NCBI RefSeq assembly: GCF_900129565.1
Contig: NZ_FQWD01000002.1
Span: forward strand, 372,001-436,000
Direction of reading: 5' to 3'
Length of the DNA: 64,000 nt
Origin: Marisediminitalea aggregata
GTDB lineage: Bacteria > Pseudomonadota > Gammaproteobacteria > Enterobacterales > Alteromonadaceae
Under the pieces are notes generated by a model. That model was given only the letters and a program-made list of their open reading frames with translations, did no database searches and was not told the DNA's origin. The translations under genes and the position numbers were made by a program. Positions 1 to 9,020 of the stretch are shown here, one piece after another (position 1 is the stretch's first letter; the number at the start of each line of letters is the position of its first letter).

Positions 1-942
1 AAGCGTGAATTATGCGAAGGCGAACTGTCTAACCCGCGAAATTTAATCCTGCCAGCCAGCGGTGCCGTTGGCGGCATGGTGTTTCCTGCCCTGATCTACG
101 TGGCCATTAACTGGGGTAATCCCACTGCCATGTCAGGCTGGGCCATCCCTGCTGCTACCGATATTGCCTTCGCGCTGGGGATTATGGCTTTATTGGGCAG
201 TCGGGTACCGGCCAGTTTAAAAGTCTTCCTGGTCACGCTGGCCATTATTGATGATATCGGTGCCATTGTGATCATTGCGCTGTTTTACACCGACAACATT
301 ACAGAAGTTGCGCTCATGATTGCCGCGGCGTGTTTTGCCGTTCTGTGGTTAATGAATCGCCGACGCGTTGTTGACCTGCCCGGGTATATCATTGTTGGCG
401 TTGTACTGTGGGTCGCACTGCTAAAATCCGGGGTACATGCCACGCTTGCAGGCGTTCTGTTAGCGGCTTTTATCCCCATGCGCAACCCAACGGATCCCCT
501 CGACTCTCCGGTGATCCGGCTTGAACACGAACTAAACTCGGCGGTTAGTTTTGCAATCCTGCCTATTTTCGCCCTGGCTAACGCCGGTATCAGCTTTTCA
601 AACATTAGCCCTGAAGGCATTTTCCATCCGGTGACTTGGGGTATATTTCTGGGCCTGGTAGTGGGTAAACAGGTTGGCGTATTCCTGTGTTGTTGGCTGG
701 TCGTCAAAATGCGGCTTGCCACCCTGCCAGAGGACCTGAATTTCCGCCACCTGTATGGCTGCGCTGTTCTTTGCGGTGTGGGCTTCACGATGAGCTTATT
801 TATTGGCGGATTAGCGTTTGAACAAACAGGAGTTAACTCTATTTTCGATGAACGCGTTGGAATTCTGGCCGGCTCAGGGCTCTCTGCTCTGCTTGGGTAT
901 GCTGTGCTCTATTGGGTCGGACAACAGCAGGTACGCAAGTAA
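1..942 (+). CDS. nhaA: Na+/H+ antiporter NhaA, 5' truncated by window edge
   Basis: Inner-membrane sodium/proton antiporter that exchanges cytoplasmic Na+ for external protons in pH and salt homeostasis. The reading frame is open from base 1, where it begins KRELCEGELSNPRN, a typical mid-N-terminal NhaA segment, so the true start lies before the window. The motif AIIDDIGAIVIIALFYT carries the paired aspartates that bind the ion in NhaA. Several hydrophobic helices follow, and the C-terminal FTMSLFIGGLAF segment is also typical. About 314 residues are visible against roughly 390 in the family. It converges with the LysR gene downstream. Confidence 0.95.
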   Translation, partial: KRELCEGELSNPRNLILPASGAVGGMVFPALIYVAINWGNPTAMSGWAIPAATDIAFALGIMALLGSRVPASLKVFLVTLAIIDDIGAIVIIALFYTDNITEVALMIAAACFAVLWLMNRRRVVDLPGYIIVGVVLWVALLKSGVHATLAGVLLAAFIPMRNPTDPLDSPVIRLEHELNSAVSFAILPIFALANAGISFSNISPEGIFHPVTWGIFLGLVVGKQVGVFLCCWLVVKMRLATLPEDLNFRHLYGCAVLCGVGFTMSLFIGGLAFEQTGVNSIFDERVGILAGSGLSALLGYAVLYWVGQQQVRK

Positions 943-971
943 TCAACGGGCTTTTAACGCAACAATTCGTT

Positions 972-995
972 GGGACACGCGAACAAGTGTGTCCC
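972..995. terminator. Hairpin between convergent nhaA and LysR genes
   Basis: GGGACAC at 972-978 pairs with GTGTCCC at 989-995 in the 57-base gap between two convergent genes. There is no clear T-run, so it is a weak candidate for a shared terminator. Confidence 0.35.
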
Positions 996-999
996 GTTG

Positions 1000-1881
1000 C
1001 TAAAGCGATTTATTCATGTAGTCAAAAATATAGTCCCGCAGACATTGCGCCCGTTTTGACAGCAGTTTTCCACCTGGCCAGATCAGGAAGATGTCCCGCA
1101 CTTCGCCTTTCCAATCTGGCAGAATACGAACGGCTTCACCGTTGTCGAGTTCGTTTTTCACTTCTGTTAGAGGTACCAGTGCGATACCTTGGGAGTCCAA
1201 TACAAAATACTTCACAAAAACCGGATCATTGATTTGCGCGCGACACTGCGGGTAAAGCGTGAAGTTCTGGCTGTTTACGTGATTGTGTAACACCCATTTT
1301 TTACGCATGGAAATTCCTATCAGATTGTGTTCAACCAATTCTGATGGATGAGATGGTTCCCCATGCGCTTTCAAATACGCTGGCGTGGCAATCAATACCG
1401 TTTCCAGCTCGCCCAGGCGGCGTTGATAAAAAGAGGAGTCGGGCTGCTTTCCAATTCGAATAGCCAAATCAGCCTGGGATTCTATCAGGTCCATCTGGTG
1501 GTTACTGAGTTCAAGATCCAATTGGATATCCGGGTATTCGTTAGTAAACGACACCCACATTGCTCTTAGAATCCCGTGTGAGATATTGACCGGCGCCAGC
1601 ACCTTCACTTTTCCTGCCAGCTGTTGATTCTCCTGACTCAACACCTGTTGCGCCTGATTAAACTGCTGAACTAACTCGGCATAGGTTTGAAAATAAACCT
1701 CTCCGTCATGTGTAAGCACCAACTTTCTTGCAGAGCGATGCATTAACTTTACACCCAGCTGCGCTTCTAAACGCTGAATGCGTCTGGTGACCGTGGCGGC
1801 GGGTAACTTTACCTGTTTAGCGCCGGCGGCCAGGCTACCTCGGTTAACCACTTCTACAAACAAGGCGATGTCATCAAGCAT
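1000..1881 (-). CDS. LysR-family transcriptional regulator
   Basis: Cytoplasmic DNA-binding regulator of 293 residues, the usual LysR length. The N-terminal winged helix-turn-helix (about residues 1-60) contains GSLAAGAKQVKLPAATVTRR and QLGVKLMHRS; the rest resembles the LysR effector-binding domain. It is most like the CrgA/AaeR-type subgroup that opens MLDDIALFVEVV. It is divergent from the DUF2798 membrane-protein gene at 1991, with 109 bases between the starts, so that gene is its probable target (inference). The effector is unknown. Confidence 0.9.
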   Translation of the reverse strand: MLDDIALFVEVVNRGSLAAGAKQVKLPAATVTRRIQRLEAQLGVKLMHRSARKLVLTHDGEVYFQTYAELVQQFNQAQQVLSQENQQLAGKVKVLAPVNISHGILRAMWVSFTNEYPDIQLDLELSNHQMDLIESQADLAIRIGKQPDSSFYQRRLGELETVLIATPAYLKAHGEPSHPSELVEHNLIGISMRKKWVLHNHVNSQNFTLYPQCRAQINDPVFVKYFVLDSQGIALVPLTEVKNELDNGEAVRILPDWKGEVRDIFLIWPGGKLLSKRAQCLRDYIFDYMNKSL

Positions 1882-1990
1882 GATTTCATTTTTGCAATTT
1901 TAAATTATCAGATAAGACATATTTAACATTAACGCAATCGAATATACTAGGTACTGTTGCTTATTTAAACGAATTACAGGAGAACAATCG

Positions 1991-2242
1991 ATGATCCATA
2001 GACGATACACGCAATTAGTCTTCTCCTTCATGATGGCGTTATTCATGTCGGGGATTATGTCTTTAGCGGTGTTGCTCATTAATGTGGGCGCCAACGCAGG
2101 CACTATCACTCGCTGGCTAACAACCTGGCCGATGACCTTTTCCATTGCACTGCCGACAATACTGCTGGTTTCACCCGTAGTGAAACGACTCGTCGACCTG
2201 ATGATGGTAAATCCAGCCGAAGCAGACATTGAAGTAGAGTAA
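1991..2242 (+). CDS. DUF2798 small membrane protein
   Basis: An 83-residue protein with two hydrophobic segments (about residues 10-32 and 42-64) that resembles the DUF2798 family of small inner-membrane proteins of unknown function. The start is supported by AGGAG seven bases upstream of the ATG. It is transcribed divergently from the LysR gene at 1000-1881, and such pairs are often regulator and target. TATACT near 1943 could be its -10 box. A strong hairpin terminator follows at 2310-2333. Confidence 0.75.
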   Translation: MIHRRYTQLVFSFMMALFMSGIMSLAVLLINVGANAGTITRWLTTWPMTFSIALPTILLVSPVVKRLVDLMMVNPAEADIEVE

Positions 2243-2309
2243 AAAACGCTTAGCACTCAGCTGTGTCGCGCACCCTTAACGGCGCGACACCGCTAAGTTT
2301 CAGACACAA

Positions 2310-2333
2310 AAAAGGCACCAAGCGGTGCCTTTT
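2310..2333. terminator. Bidirectional rho-independent terminator
   Basis: A perfect 10-bp stem, AAAAGGCACC at 2310-2319 and GGTGCCTTTT at 2324-2333, with loop AAGC. There are A-rich and T-rich flanks on the two sides, so it can serve both the DUF2798 gene and the convergent M1 aminopeptidase gene. Confidence 0.85.
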
Positions 2334-2354
2334 GTTGTTTATTGTAAGGTGGCG

Positions 2355-4922
2355 TTACTGCGCCGCAAGAAAGGCGTCAAAGTCAGACTGGTAGGTATCT
2401 TTCAACCGTAAGCACTGATTCGATTCATCCATCATGATGTCATAACTACGCGCCATGCCTTCAAACTGGTCTTTCAGCGGGCCGTAGAACGCGATGGCCT
2501 TTGCCAGATTATCAGCGTCACAGGTAGTAGACACAAACTCAGGCATACGCGATACGTGATAAGCCGGCATTTTTGCAACGAGTGCATCGGTGTTGGCTTT
2601 TAACCAGGTATACAGTGGCGTTTGATCTTCCAGGTTACGTGCAACCGTTACGACCATATACACAGTATTGGCAGGCGTTACGTCATCACCCAGTGCTAAA
2701 TCAAGCAGCTTATTCACCGTTGCTTCATCGTCAAAGCTCATTGAATACAACAGCGTATTCTTAACATTTGGCAGTTGGCTCGCACGGAATGTTTTCAGAA
2801 TAGTATCGAACCAGGCAGTTTTACCGTCCTGTTCAGTGGTAACACTGAGTGCAGTGCGGGCTATACCACTTGGTACGCTTGTTGTGTCTGCAACATACTG
2901 TTTTGCCAGTGCTTCACTCTTTTCAATCAACGAGGCATTTTGGCTGTGGTGACCCAACAAAGAATACAGTTGATTTCTCAGACGAATCACACTCTCTTCA
3001 TCGTTGTCACCCTGAGTCAGTGTTAGCTTGTCCAGTAATGGCATGTATTTGTCATTCAATAACTTGGCAAACGCCTCTTCGTTGTCGTCATTTACCAGGT
3101 AAAGGAACTCGCTCAGCGTGCCTACCGACGCACGAATAACAACAGGGTCATCGTCCTGTGCTAAGGCGTTCAGTACTTTCATTACACTGTCGATACCCAC
3201 TTTGCCGCCATTTAACAGCGCCTGCATGTTGTACAACACGTTTTTCTTTTCACGGTTGTTCAGCACGTTCAGGTCGGCTAACAGGTTGTCTAACTGGCTT
3301 TCCGGAATCGACCAACGGAAATAGCCTGTCGCATTGTCGTTAGGGAATACCCAGTCAGCCTCTGCTAGCTGCGGTAAACGGGTTGACGATTTGTCGACAA
3401 ACACGATTTCACGAGAAATTTTGCCGTCTTTTTTGTAGCTGATATTCAGCGGCACCGCCCAGTTTTGCGCGTCAACTTTAGCACCAGCATAGTGATAACG
3501 CTGTTGCGAAACCGAACCATCTGACGCAACTTCAATAAGCGGATACCCTGGCTGTTCCAGATACGCTTTCATCATGGCGCTCAGATTAAAGTCCGAAACT
3601 TTGTCCAGCGCAGCCCACAAGTCGTCGGCCTGAGTGTTGCCCCATGCGTGCTTTTTCATGTAAGCACGGATACCTGTACGGAAGTTGTCTGTCCCGATCA
3701 ACGATTCGATCATTTGCAGAATAGATTCGCCCTTCGAATAGTTCAGACCCAGCCCGTCCATTACGTCTGGCTGACTCTTCACCACTTTCTTGACGGGTTT
3801 TACGGTTGGGCTGGCATCGGCACCAAACGCGCCTTCCTGAATAATACGGTCGCGGAAATTTAGCTCCGGGTACAATTCCATCATGACATAACTTGCCATC
3901 CAGGATGCAAAGGCTTCATTCAGCCACAGGTCATCCCACCATGCCATGGTAACCAGGTTGCCGTACCATTGGTGAGCAAGCTCGTGGGCAATGACATTCA
4001 GAGGGCCTGAGCGCTCTGCTAAACCCGGCTCATCTTCCAACAACAGCAGGCTGTCACGGTAGGTAATTAAGCCCGCGTTTTCCATTGCGCCGTGGGTAAA
4101 GTTTGGAACTGCAACGAAATCCAGTTTGCGGTAGGGATATTCAATACCGAAGAAGTCTTCCAGCGCCGTTAAAATTTCTGGTGTGTGTTTTACGACAAAT
4201 TTGGTTTTGTCTGCATAGCCTTTTGGCACGTAAATCTTACCCGGCACTTTCAGGCCTGTCAGTTCAACGCTGTCAAATGGGCCGACTGTATACGCAATCA
4301 GATACGTTGGCATTGGCTTGGTTTTCATGAACGTTACGGTTTGCATACCGTCTTTCACTTCATGTTTTTCCACCGGCGTATTCGATACCACCACCTGTTT
4401 CTCAGGCGAAGTAATGGTCATTTGGTAAGGAATTTTGAAATTTGGCTCGTCGAAGCTTGGGAAAGCACGACGGGCATGCATGTCTTCAAACTGCGTGAAA
4501 ATATAGTTTTTATTTTCAAAACTGGACAGGTACATGCCATCAGAAGAGGTGTTCACCTTGCCATGAAAATGAATCTTAAGGGAATAAGTACCAACGGGTA
4601 TCTCGCGGGTCGCATAACCCCAGTTAATATCGTAGTCGCCCTTTTCAATAGCTAACGGGGTAATTCTTTGGTTCTGGACCAATTCCGCACTGTCTACCTG
4701 TAAATCCAACTGGTAGAAGCCGACGCGCTGGGTAGGCTTGGTAATGTCAATGTCGATGATGGTGACACCGCTGTATTCAGGGGTATCAGGGTCGATATTT
4801 AAATGGATTTTTTGAAAAGTTGGCTGAATGCCCGATGGCAAACGATACTCAACGTCCCTGGCCATTGCGTTTGTTGCAAGCAACAAAAGCACACAACTGG
4901 CCCACGCCAATAGTCGTTTCAT
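2355..4922 (-). CDS. Secreted M1-family zinc aminopeptidase
   Basis: Zinc metallo-aminopeptidase that removes N-terminal residues from peptides, predicted periplasmic or exported. A Sec signal peptide (about residues 1-21, ending TNAMA) precedes the M1 fold. The substrate motif GAMEN is at 278-282. The zinc site HELAH has H313 and H317, with the third ligand E336 in LNEAF, i.e. the canonical HExxH-x18-E. The C-terminal half (about 500-855) looks like the ERAP1-like helical domain of long M1 enzymes. GGAG seven bases before the ATG fixes the start. A second M1 enzyme lies 2 kb away (6954-8846), suggesting an exported-peptide-degrading lifestyle. Exact specificity cannot be read from the sequence. 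Confidence 0.92.
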   Translation of the reverse strand: MKRLLAWASCVLLLLATNAMARDVEYRLPSGIQPTFQKIHLNIDPDTPEYSGVTIIDIDITKPTQRVGFYQLDLQVDSAELVQNQRITPLAIEKGDYDINWGYATREIPVGTYSLKIHFHGKVNTSSDGMYLSSFENKNYIFTQFEDMHARRAFPSFDEPNFKIPYQMTITSPEKQVVVSNTPVEKHEVKDGMQTVTFMKTKPMPTYLIAYTVGPFDSVELTGLKVPGKIYVPKGYADKTKFVVKHTPEILTALEDFFGIEYPYRKLDFVAVPNFTHGAMENAGLITYRDSLLLLEDEPGLAERSGPLNVIAHELAHQWYGNLVTMAWWDDLWLNEAFASWMASYVMMELYPELNFRDRIIQEGAFGADASPTVKPVKKVVKSQPDVMDGLGLNYSKGESILQMIESLIGTDNFRTGIRAYMKKHAWGNTQADDLWAALDKVSDFNLSAMMKAYLEQPGYPLIEVASDGSVSQQRYHYAGAKVDAQNWAVPLNISYKKDGKISREIVFVDKSSTRLPQLAEADWVFPNDNATGYFRWSIPESQLDNLLADLNVLNNREKKNVLYNMQALLNGGKVGIDSVMKVLNALAQDDDPVVIRASVGTLSEFLYLVNDDNEEAFAKLLNDKYMPLLDKLTLTQGDNDEESVIRLRNQLYSLLGHHSQNASLIEKSEALAKQYVADTTSVPSGIARTALSVTTEQDGKTAWFDTILKTFRASQLPNVKNTLLYSMSFDDEATVNKLLDLALGDDVTPANTVYMVVTVARNLEDQTPLYTWLKANTDALVAKMPAYHVSRMPEFVSTTCDADNLAKAIAFYGPLKDQFEGMARSYDIMMDESNQCLRLKDTYQSDFDAFLAAQ

Positions 4923-5066
4923 TATTTGTCTCCACTGTCGAAAGATGAACGTGTTTTGGTTTTTATTGAGGTGGGAATAATACCACTTACTCCCATTTAG
5001 CGTGACAGAATAAAGTGTAACGAACTGTTGTGCTGTGTAAACTGAACCGAAATACAGGTAATTCGT

Positions 5067-5753
5067 CTAAAATTGGTAACCCAACAGTGCAATTTCAGGG
5101 GCAAAGGCCCGTTCAATATGCTGGCGCTGCTGCTGGCTGTAGATTTCCCGATAGTGCCGACGGTCCTTGCGATAATTGCCTTTGGCGTTAACTAAACGCG
5201 CTCCCGCGCATGGCACTCCCAATTCGCTAAGCAACTCAAACAGCTCTGCATTCAGGTTCTCATACCGCAGCACGCGGTCAACCATAACCTGCCCTTGTTC
5301 GTCAGAATACAGCGGGTAATTCAAACAAAGTGCCGTATTGGCTAGATAATCCGTGAAGCTACCCGGTGGATTAGACCCCCGCAAACACATATGAAAATGT
5401 GACAGCGTTTTGTCCCAGGGATTGCGATCGACGCAAAATGTGGTGTAAGACCGCCAAATGTCAGCGCCCACGCGGTGCTTTACATCCTGAGCACCGGAAT
5501 GATTTCGAAAGCGTCGTCCTTTTATCCAATCTGTCGCCGATTTAACGTTATACCCGGTTCGTTGCCGGGATAGCTCGGCTGATAGTGGCCAGCGCCCTTT
5601 GTAGTTGCGGGCCACATGCCCAAGCTCTGGCGGGTAAATGGGTGTACATACATCCCTGTCGTCACACAAAGACGATAAAAGCACTTCTATGCTCGTGCCG
5701 GCAGTCTTGCGTGTTTTTATGAAAATAAAACGGTATTTGTGGGAAATTATCAC
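5067..5753 (-). CDS. Sulfotransferase-family protein
   Basis: Putative PAPS-dependent sulfotransferase of the carbohydrate (family 2-like) group. FIKTRKTAGTSIE near the N-terminus matches the 5'-phosphosulfate-binding loop, and CVDRNPWDKTLSHF about 110 residues later matches the 3'-phosphate-binding motif. I place the start at the GTG at 5753 (MIISHKYRFIFIK) because family members usually begin there; a GTG at 5774 adds seven residues and neither has a clear Shine-Dalgarno. Length is about 228 residues. The acceptor is unknown; bacterial relatives often modify surface polysaccharide. It stands alone between two exported hydrolases. Confidence 0.7.
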   Translation of the reverse strand: MIISHKYRFIFIKTRKTAGTSIEVLLSSLCDDRDVCTPIYPPELGHVARNYKGRWPLSAELSRQRTGYNVKSATDWIKGRRFRNHSGAQDVKHRVGADIWRSYTTFCVDRNPWDKTLSHFHMCLRGSNPPGSFTDYLANTALCLNYPLYSDEQGQVMVDRVLRYENLNAELFELLSELGVPCAGARLVNAKGNYRKDRRHYREIYSQQQRQHIERAFAPEIALLGYQF

Positions 5754-5842
5754 AGTAGAAACACTCAATATCACAACGAGAATACGCTATAGAGTGCGCA
5801 TCTATTGAGTGTTTCACTCCTTTAAACAACCTTTACAATGAC

Positions 5843-6790
5843 TTACTTATTAGAAAGGTACTTTACCCAGTCAATGACGTTGGCGAACCAGTCTACGCGG
5901 TGGCGCATACCAAATCCGTGACCGCCATCCGGCACAATTAACATTTGTACGCTGACGTCTTTTGTCCGCAAGGCATCAAAGTAGTGCAGCGCGTTTTCCA
6001 CTATCACAACAGTATCGTCTGTGGCGTGAACGAGATACGCCGGTGGCGAGTCAGCCGTCACGTTCAGTTCATTGGAAAACCGAGTGATAAGGCCGGTGTA
6101 TTCCGGCGTGTCCGCGGGCTCACCAATAAGCAGGTTTCGCGAGCCTTCATGGGTTAACTCCGCAGTCATACTGATCACCGGATAAATCAATATCTGAAAT
6201 GCCGGCTTTACTGAGTTTATGTGCTGTTTCAATACCGGTTTCGCAAACTGGGTTGCCGCACTGGCAGCTAAATGCCCACCCGCTGAAAAACCCATTACAC
6301 CAATGTTGTCAGGGTCTACAGAGAACGATTTAGCTTGTTCTCGCACGGTAAAAAGGGCTTGTTGCACGTCCTGAAGGGGGCCTTCATAGGTGACTTCCAT
6401 AGTGGAAGGTTTGGGCATACGGTAGTGCAACACAAAGGCTGCGATGCCATTGGACGCAAACCGGCGGGCAACATCCTCGCCTTCTTTGATTGTAGATAAA
6501 CCAAAATAGCCGCCACCCGGGCAAATAATAACGGCGGGCGACAACGCATGTTGTTGCTCGGGTAAATATGCCGTCAGAGACGGTTTAGACACAGCGGCAA
6601 CAAATTTATCACCCGGGCTTTCCCGATGAATCACTCCGGGGTTATCTGACACTATGGCGCCGGGTATGCCGTCTTTGTAAAGCTGCACCGGTTTAACAGA
6701 CACCTCAGCATTGGTTTGAAATGCCAGTAACAGTAACGAAATCACTGCCAGACGCAGACAGCAAGACACAGATGTTAACCACGAACGCAT
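5843..6790 (-). CDS. Secreted alpha/beta-hydrolase, acetylesterase-like
   Basis: Exported serine hydrolase of the dienelactone-hydrolase/BD-FAE type, related to xylan and feruloyl/acetyl esterases. A signal peptide spans about residues 1-28 (ends FQTNA). The oxyanion motif CPGGGYFGLS is near 90-99, the nucleophile elbow GFSAGG carries S169, the likely acid is D258 or D259 in HATDDTVV, and the catalytic histidine is H291 in DGGHGFG. Carbohydrate esterase activity would fit with the GH11 xylanase 10 kb away, but this is inference; no sugar-specific motif is visible. The gene lies upstream of the sulfotransferase on the same strand, with a 68-base gap. Confidence 0.8.
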   Translation of the reverse strand: MRSWLTSVSCCLRLAVISLLLLAFQTNAEVSVKPVQLYKDGIPGAIVSDNPGVIHRESPGDKFVAAVSKPSLTAYLPEQQHALSPAVIICPGGGYFGLSTIKEGEDVARRFASNGIAAFVLHYRMPKPSTMEVTYEGPLQDVQQALFTVREQAKSFSVDPDNIGVMGFSAGGHLAASAATQFAKPVLKQHINSVKPAFQILIYPVISMTAELTHEGSRNLLIGEPADTPEYTGLITRFSNELNVTADSPPAYLVHATDDTVVIVENALHYFDALRTKDVSVQMLIVPDGGHGFGMRHRVDWFANVIDWVKYLSNK

Positions 6791-6891
6791 AAAATTCCCT
6801 TGTTAAGTTCCTGTAAACAAAGACCATAACACCGGATAACGTTAGCGCACAACGAATATACCAGCCATCAGCCTCGTTGGTTCAGATGTAA

Positions 6892-6915
6892 AACGACCGG
6901 CAAGTGCCGGTCGTT
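6892..6915 (-). terminator. Rho-independent terminator of the M1 lipoprotein gene
   Basis: AACGACCGGC at 6892-6901 pairs perfectly with GCCGGTCGTT at 6906-6915 around loop AAGT. Read on the minus strand the stem is followed by TTTTAC, 40 bases after the stop of the gene at 6954. Confidence 0.8.
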
Positions 6916-6953
6916 ATAAGTTGCTTGAGCCTTTAAGATTGAAGCTCGAATGG

Positions 6954-8846
6954 CTATTCCACGAAACCTTCGTTTGCTTTTACCGTAAGCGGGTGATAGC
7001 CAGGCTTGGCTTCCTCAAAGGCCTTTTTAGCAAATGCTTTGCCTTCTTCGGTTTTCGATAATGCCTGATACAGTGGTTTCACCAGTTTGTTACGGCCAAT
7101 CGATACCAGGTAGCTATACAACCGCTCGTAGGCTGGCTCATAGTTATTCTTCACCGCGATCATCAACCAGCTATGCGCAATTTCATTGTTCGAAGACTGA
7201 GTTAAATTAAAGGCTTCATCCAGCGCAGCCAACTGTGCATCAGTTAATGCTTCCGGCATATTGTTCAGGAAGTACAGCCACTCGTGCACTGTCCAGCTTT
7301 GCGTATTAATACTGCTGGCTGGTACCTCTCCCGCTAAAAAGTGACTTCTTGCCTGATCGATAAGTTCAAACGCGTCCGATGTAGGTACTGGCGCACCGGC
7401 AGGAATGCCCGGGGTAAAAATCCATTCCTGAATGCGGGCTTTGTCGAGCTTGTCTGCGTGATCGGCTAACAATGTTTTATCGAGGTAAGCAACAAACTCG
7501 TCAGTGGTAATACTCTTAAACGCAAAATGCTGAAAATAATTCACCAGGAATTTATCGAACTCTGCTCTGCCGACTTTCTGCTCCAACTCTCTCAGAAACA
7601 GTGCGCCCTTCTCGTAGGGGATATTTGAAAATACGTCGTCCGGGTTCCGACCACGTAAATCAATCGCCAGAATCTCATCGTTTTCGGGTAACGCTGCCAC
7701 ATCGTCTGTCAGATCCTGATAGCCCAGTACCGCTTCTTTGCGATAACGGTCGTGGCCGTACACCATTTCCATGATGCGATACGTGAGATACGTGGTGAAG
7801 CCCTCGTTCAGCCACAGATCGCGCCAGGTGGCATTCGTGACCGTATTACCCGACCAGCTGTGCGCCAGCTCATGGGCAATAAGCGACACCAGGCTCTTGT
7901 CGCCGGCTATCACGGTAGGCGTTATGAAAGACAGGCGGGGGTTTTCCATACCTCCAAACGGAAACGACGGCGGCAGAATTAGTAAATCATAGCGATCCCA
8001 GCTATACGCACCGTAGGTCTGCTCCGTGACTTCGAGCATACTTTCGGTATCTTCAAACTCCTCGGCGGCGGCATCCAGTAACGCTGGCTCGGCATAAACG
8101 CCGGTTCTTTCACCCATCGCTTTGAACTGTAAATCACCAATCGCCAATGCAATCAGATAAGACGGAATTGGCTGTGGCATAGTAAAGTCATACTCGCCGT
8201 CTCTCGGCGTGTCCGGGTCGTTCGAAGCGCTCATCACTGCCAGCAGCTCTTCAGGCGTTTTTATTTTAGCCGTATAGGTTACGCGCACCTGAGGAGAATC
8301 CTGCAGGGGAATAAAGCTTCGTGCATGCACGGCTTGCGCCTGGGTAAACAGGAAAGGATGTTGCTTTCCGGCCGTTTGCGCAGGCGTTAACCATTGCACG
8401 CCCGACGCTTGTGGAGAGGTCTGGTAAGAGACGGTGACCTGATTAATACCATCCGGCACCTGAATACGCAGCGCAGCACCCAGTTCAGGATCCGCCTCGT
8501 CCAGCGTGAAAGCGAGGCTTTCGCCGTTGGCAGAAACCGACTGAATATCCAGATCCCGGGTATCTAATACTAGCTCGCTGGCATCCGCAGCAAGCTTGTC
8601 AAACGTGAGAGTCACGCTGCCTTTTAACCGTTTTGCGTCGAAGTCTGCGGTTAAATCCAAATCCAGATGAGTGACCTTCATCTCTCCAGGATTTGACAGC
8701 GAATGATAGTCTACGCCGGATTTGATTTCTGCCGTCGCAGGCCCAGCTGCATCAGAAGAAGTGGTAGAAGGTTCAGGTGTAACGCTCTGAGGAGAGCAAG
8801 CTGCAACAGCTACCGCCATTGCGACAGAACTTAAAAACTTTTTCAT
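6954..8846 (-). CDS. M1-family aminopeptidase lipoprotein (LTA4-hydrolase-like)
   Basis: Zinc aminopeptidase anchored as a lipoprotein. The N-terminus MKKFLSSVAMAVAVAAC ends in a lipobox with C17. The substrate motif GGMEN is at 298-302 and the zinc ligands are H325 and H329 (HELAHSW) and E348 (LNEGF), spaced as in M1. A C-terminal helical domain of the leukotriene-A4-hydrolase type (about 490-630) follows. The length of 630 and the GGMENP form resemble the cold-active ColAP aminopeptidases of Alteromonadales (family knowledge). An Asp/Ser/Pro-rich linker (about 18-40) follows the lipid site. It probably trims peptides at the cell envelope. No clear Shine-Dalgarno precedes the ATG. Confidence 0.92.
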   Translation of the reverse strand: MKKFLSSVAMAVAVAACSPQSVTPEPSTTSSDAAGPATAEIKSGVDYHSLSNPGEMKVTHLDLDLTADFDAKRLKGSVTLTFDKLAADASELVLDTRDLDIQSVSANGESLAFTLDEADPELGAALRIQVPDGINQVTVSYQTSPQASGVQWLTPAQTAGKQHPFLFTQAQAVHARSFIPLQDSPQVRVTYTAKIKTPEELLAVMSASNDPDTPRDGEYDFTMPQPIPSYLIALAIGDLQFKAMGERTGVYAEPALLDAAAEEFEDTESMLEVTEQTYGAYSWDRYDLLILPPSFPFGGMENPRLSFITPTVIAGDKSLVSLIAHELAHSWSGNTVTNATWRDLWLNEGFTTYLTYRIMEMVYGHDRYRKEAVLGYQDLTDDVAALPENDEILAIDLRGRNPDDVFSNIPYEKGALFLRELEQKVGRAEFDKFLVNYFQHFAFKSITTDEFVAYLDKTLLADHADKLDKARIQEWIFTPGIPAGAPVPTSDAFELIDQARSHFLAGEVPASSINTQSWTVHEWLYFLNNMPEALTDAQLAALDEAFNLTQSSNNEIAHSWLMIAVKNNYEPAYERLYSYLVSIGRNKLVKPLYQALSKTEEGKAFAKKAFEEAKPGYHPLTVKANEGFVE

Positions 8847-8963
8847 GGTATGTCGTCTGTTGTGATTATTATTTCACAACATGATGCCATAAAATGGCGG
8901 CAAGACGGCATTAAACCATCATGTTTTTTATTGTGCCCACAGCATTTTTAAACGCACAAAATA

Positions 8964-8991
8964 AAAGCGCCTTTCAAACAAAAGGCGCTTT
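8964..8991 (-). terminator. Rho-independent terminator of the chemoreceptor gene
   Basis: AAAGCGCCTTT at 8964-8974 pairs with AAAGGCGCTTT at 8981-8991 around CAAACA. On the minus strand the stem runs into TTTTATTTT, just after the stop of the gene at 9021. Confidence 0.85.
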
Positions 8992-9020
8992 GGGTAACAC
9001 TTAACTAACGAGTGAGTGCG

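Noticed and set aside
285-788. 167-codon minus frame inside nhaA
   Set aside because: Antisense to clear NhaA sequence; Arg/Thr-rich composition typical of a shadow frame.
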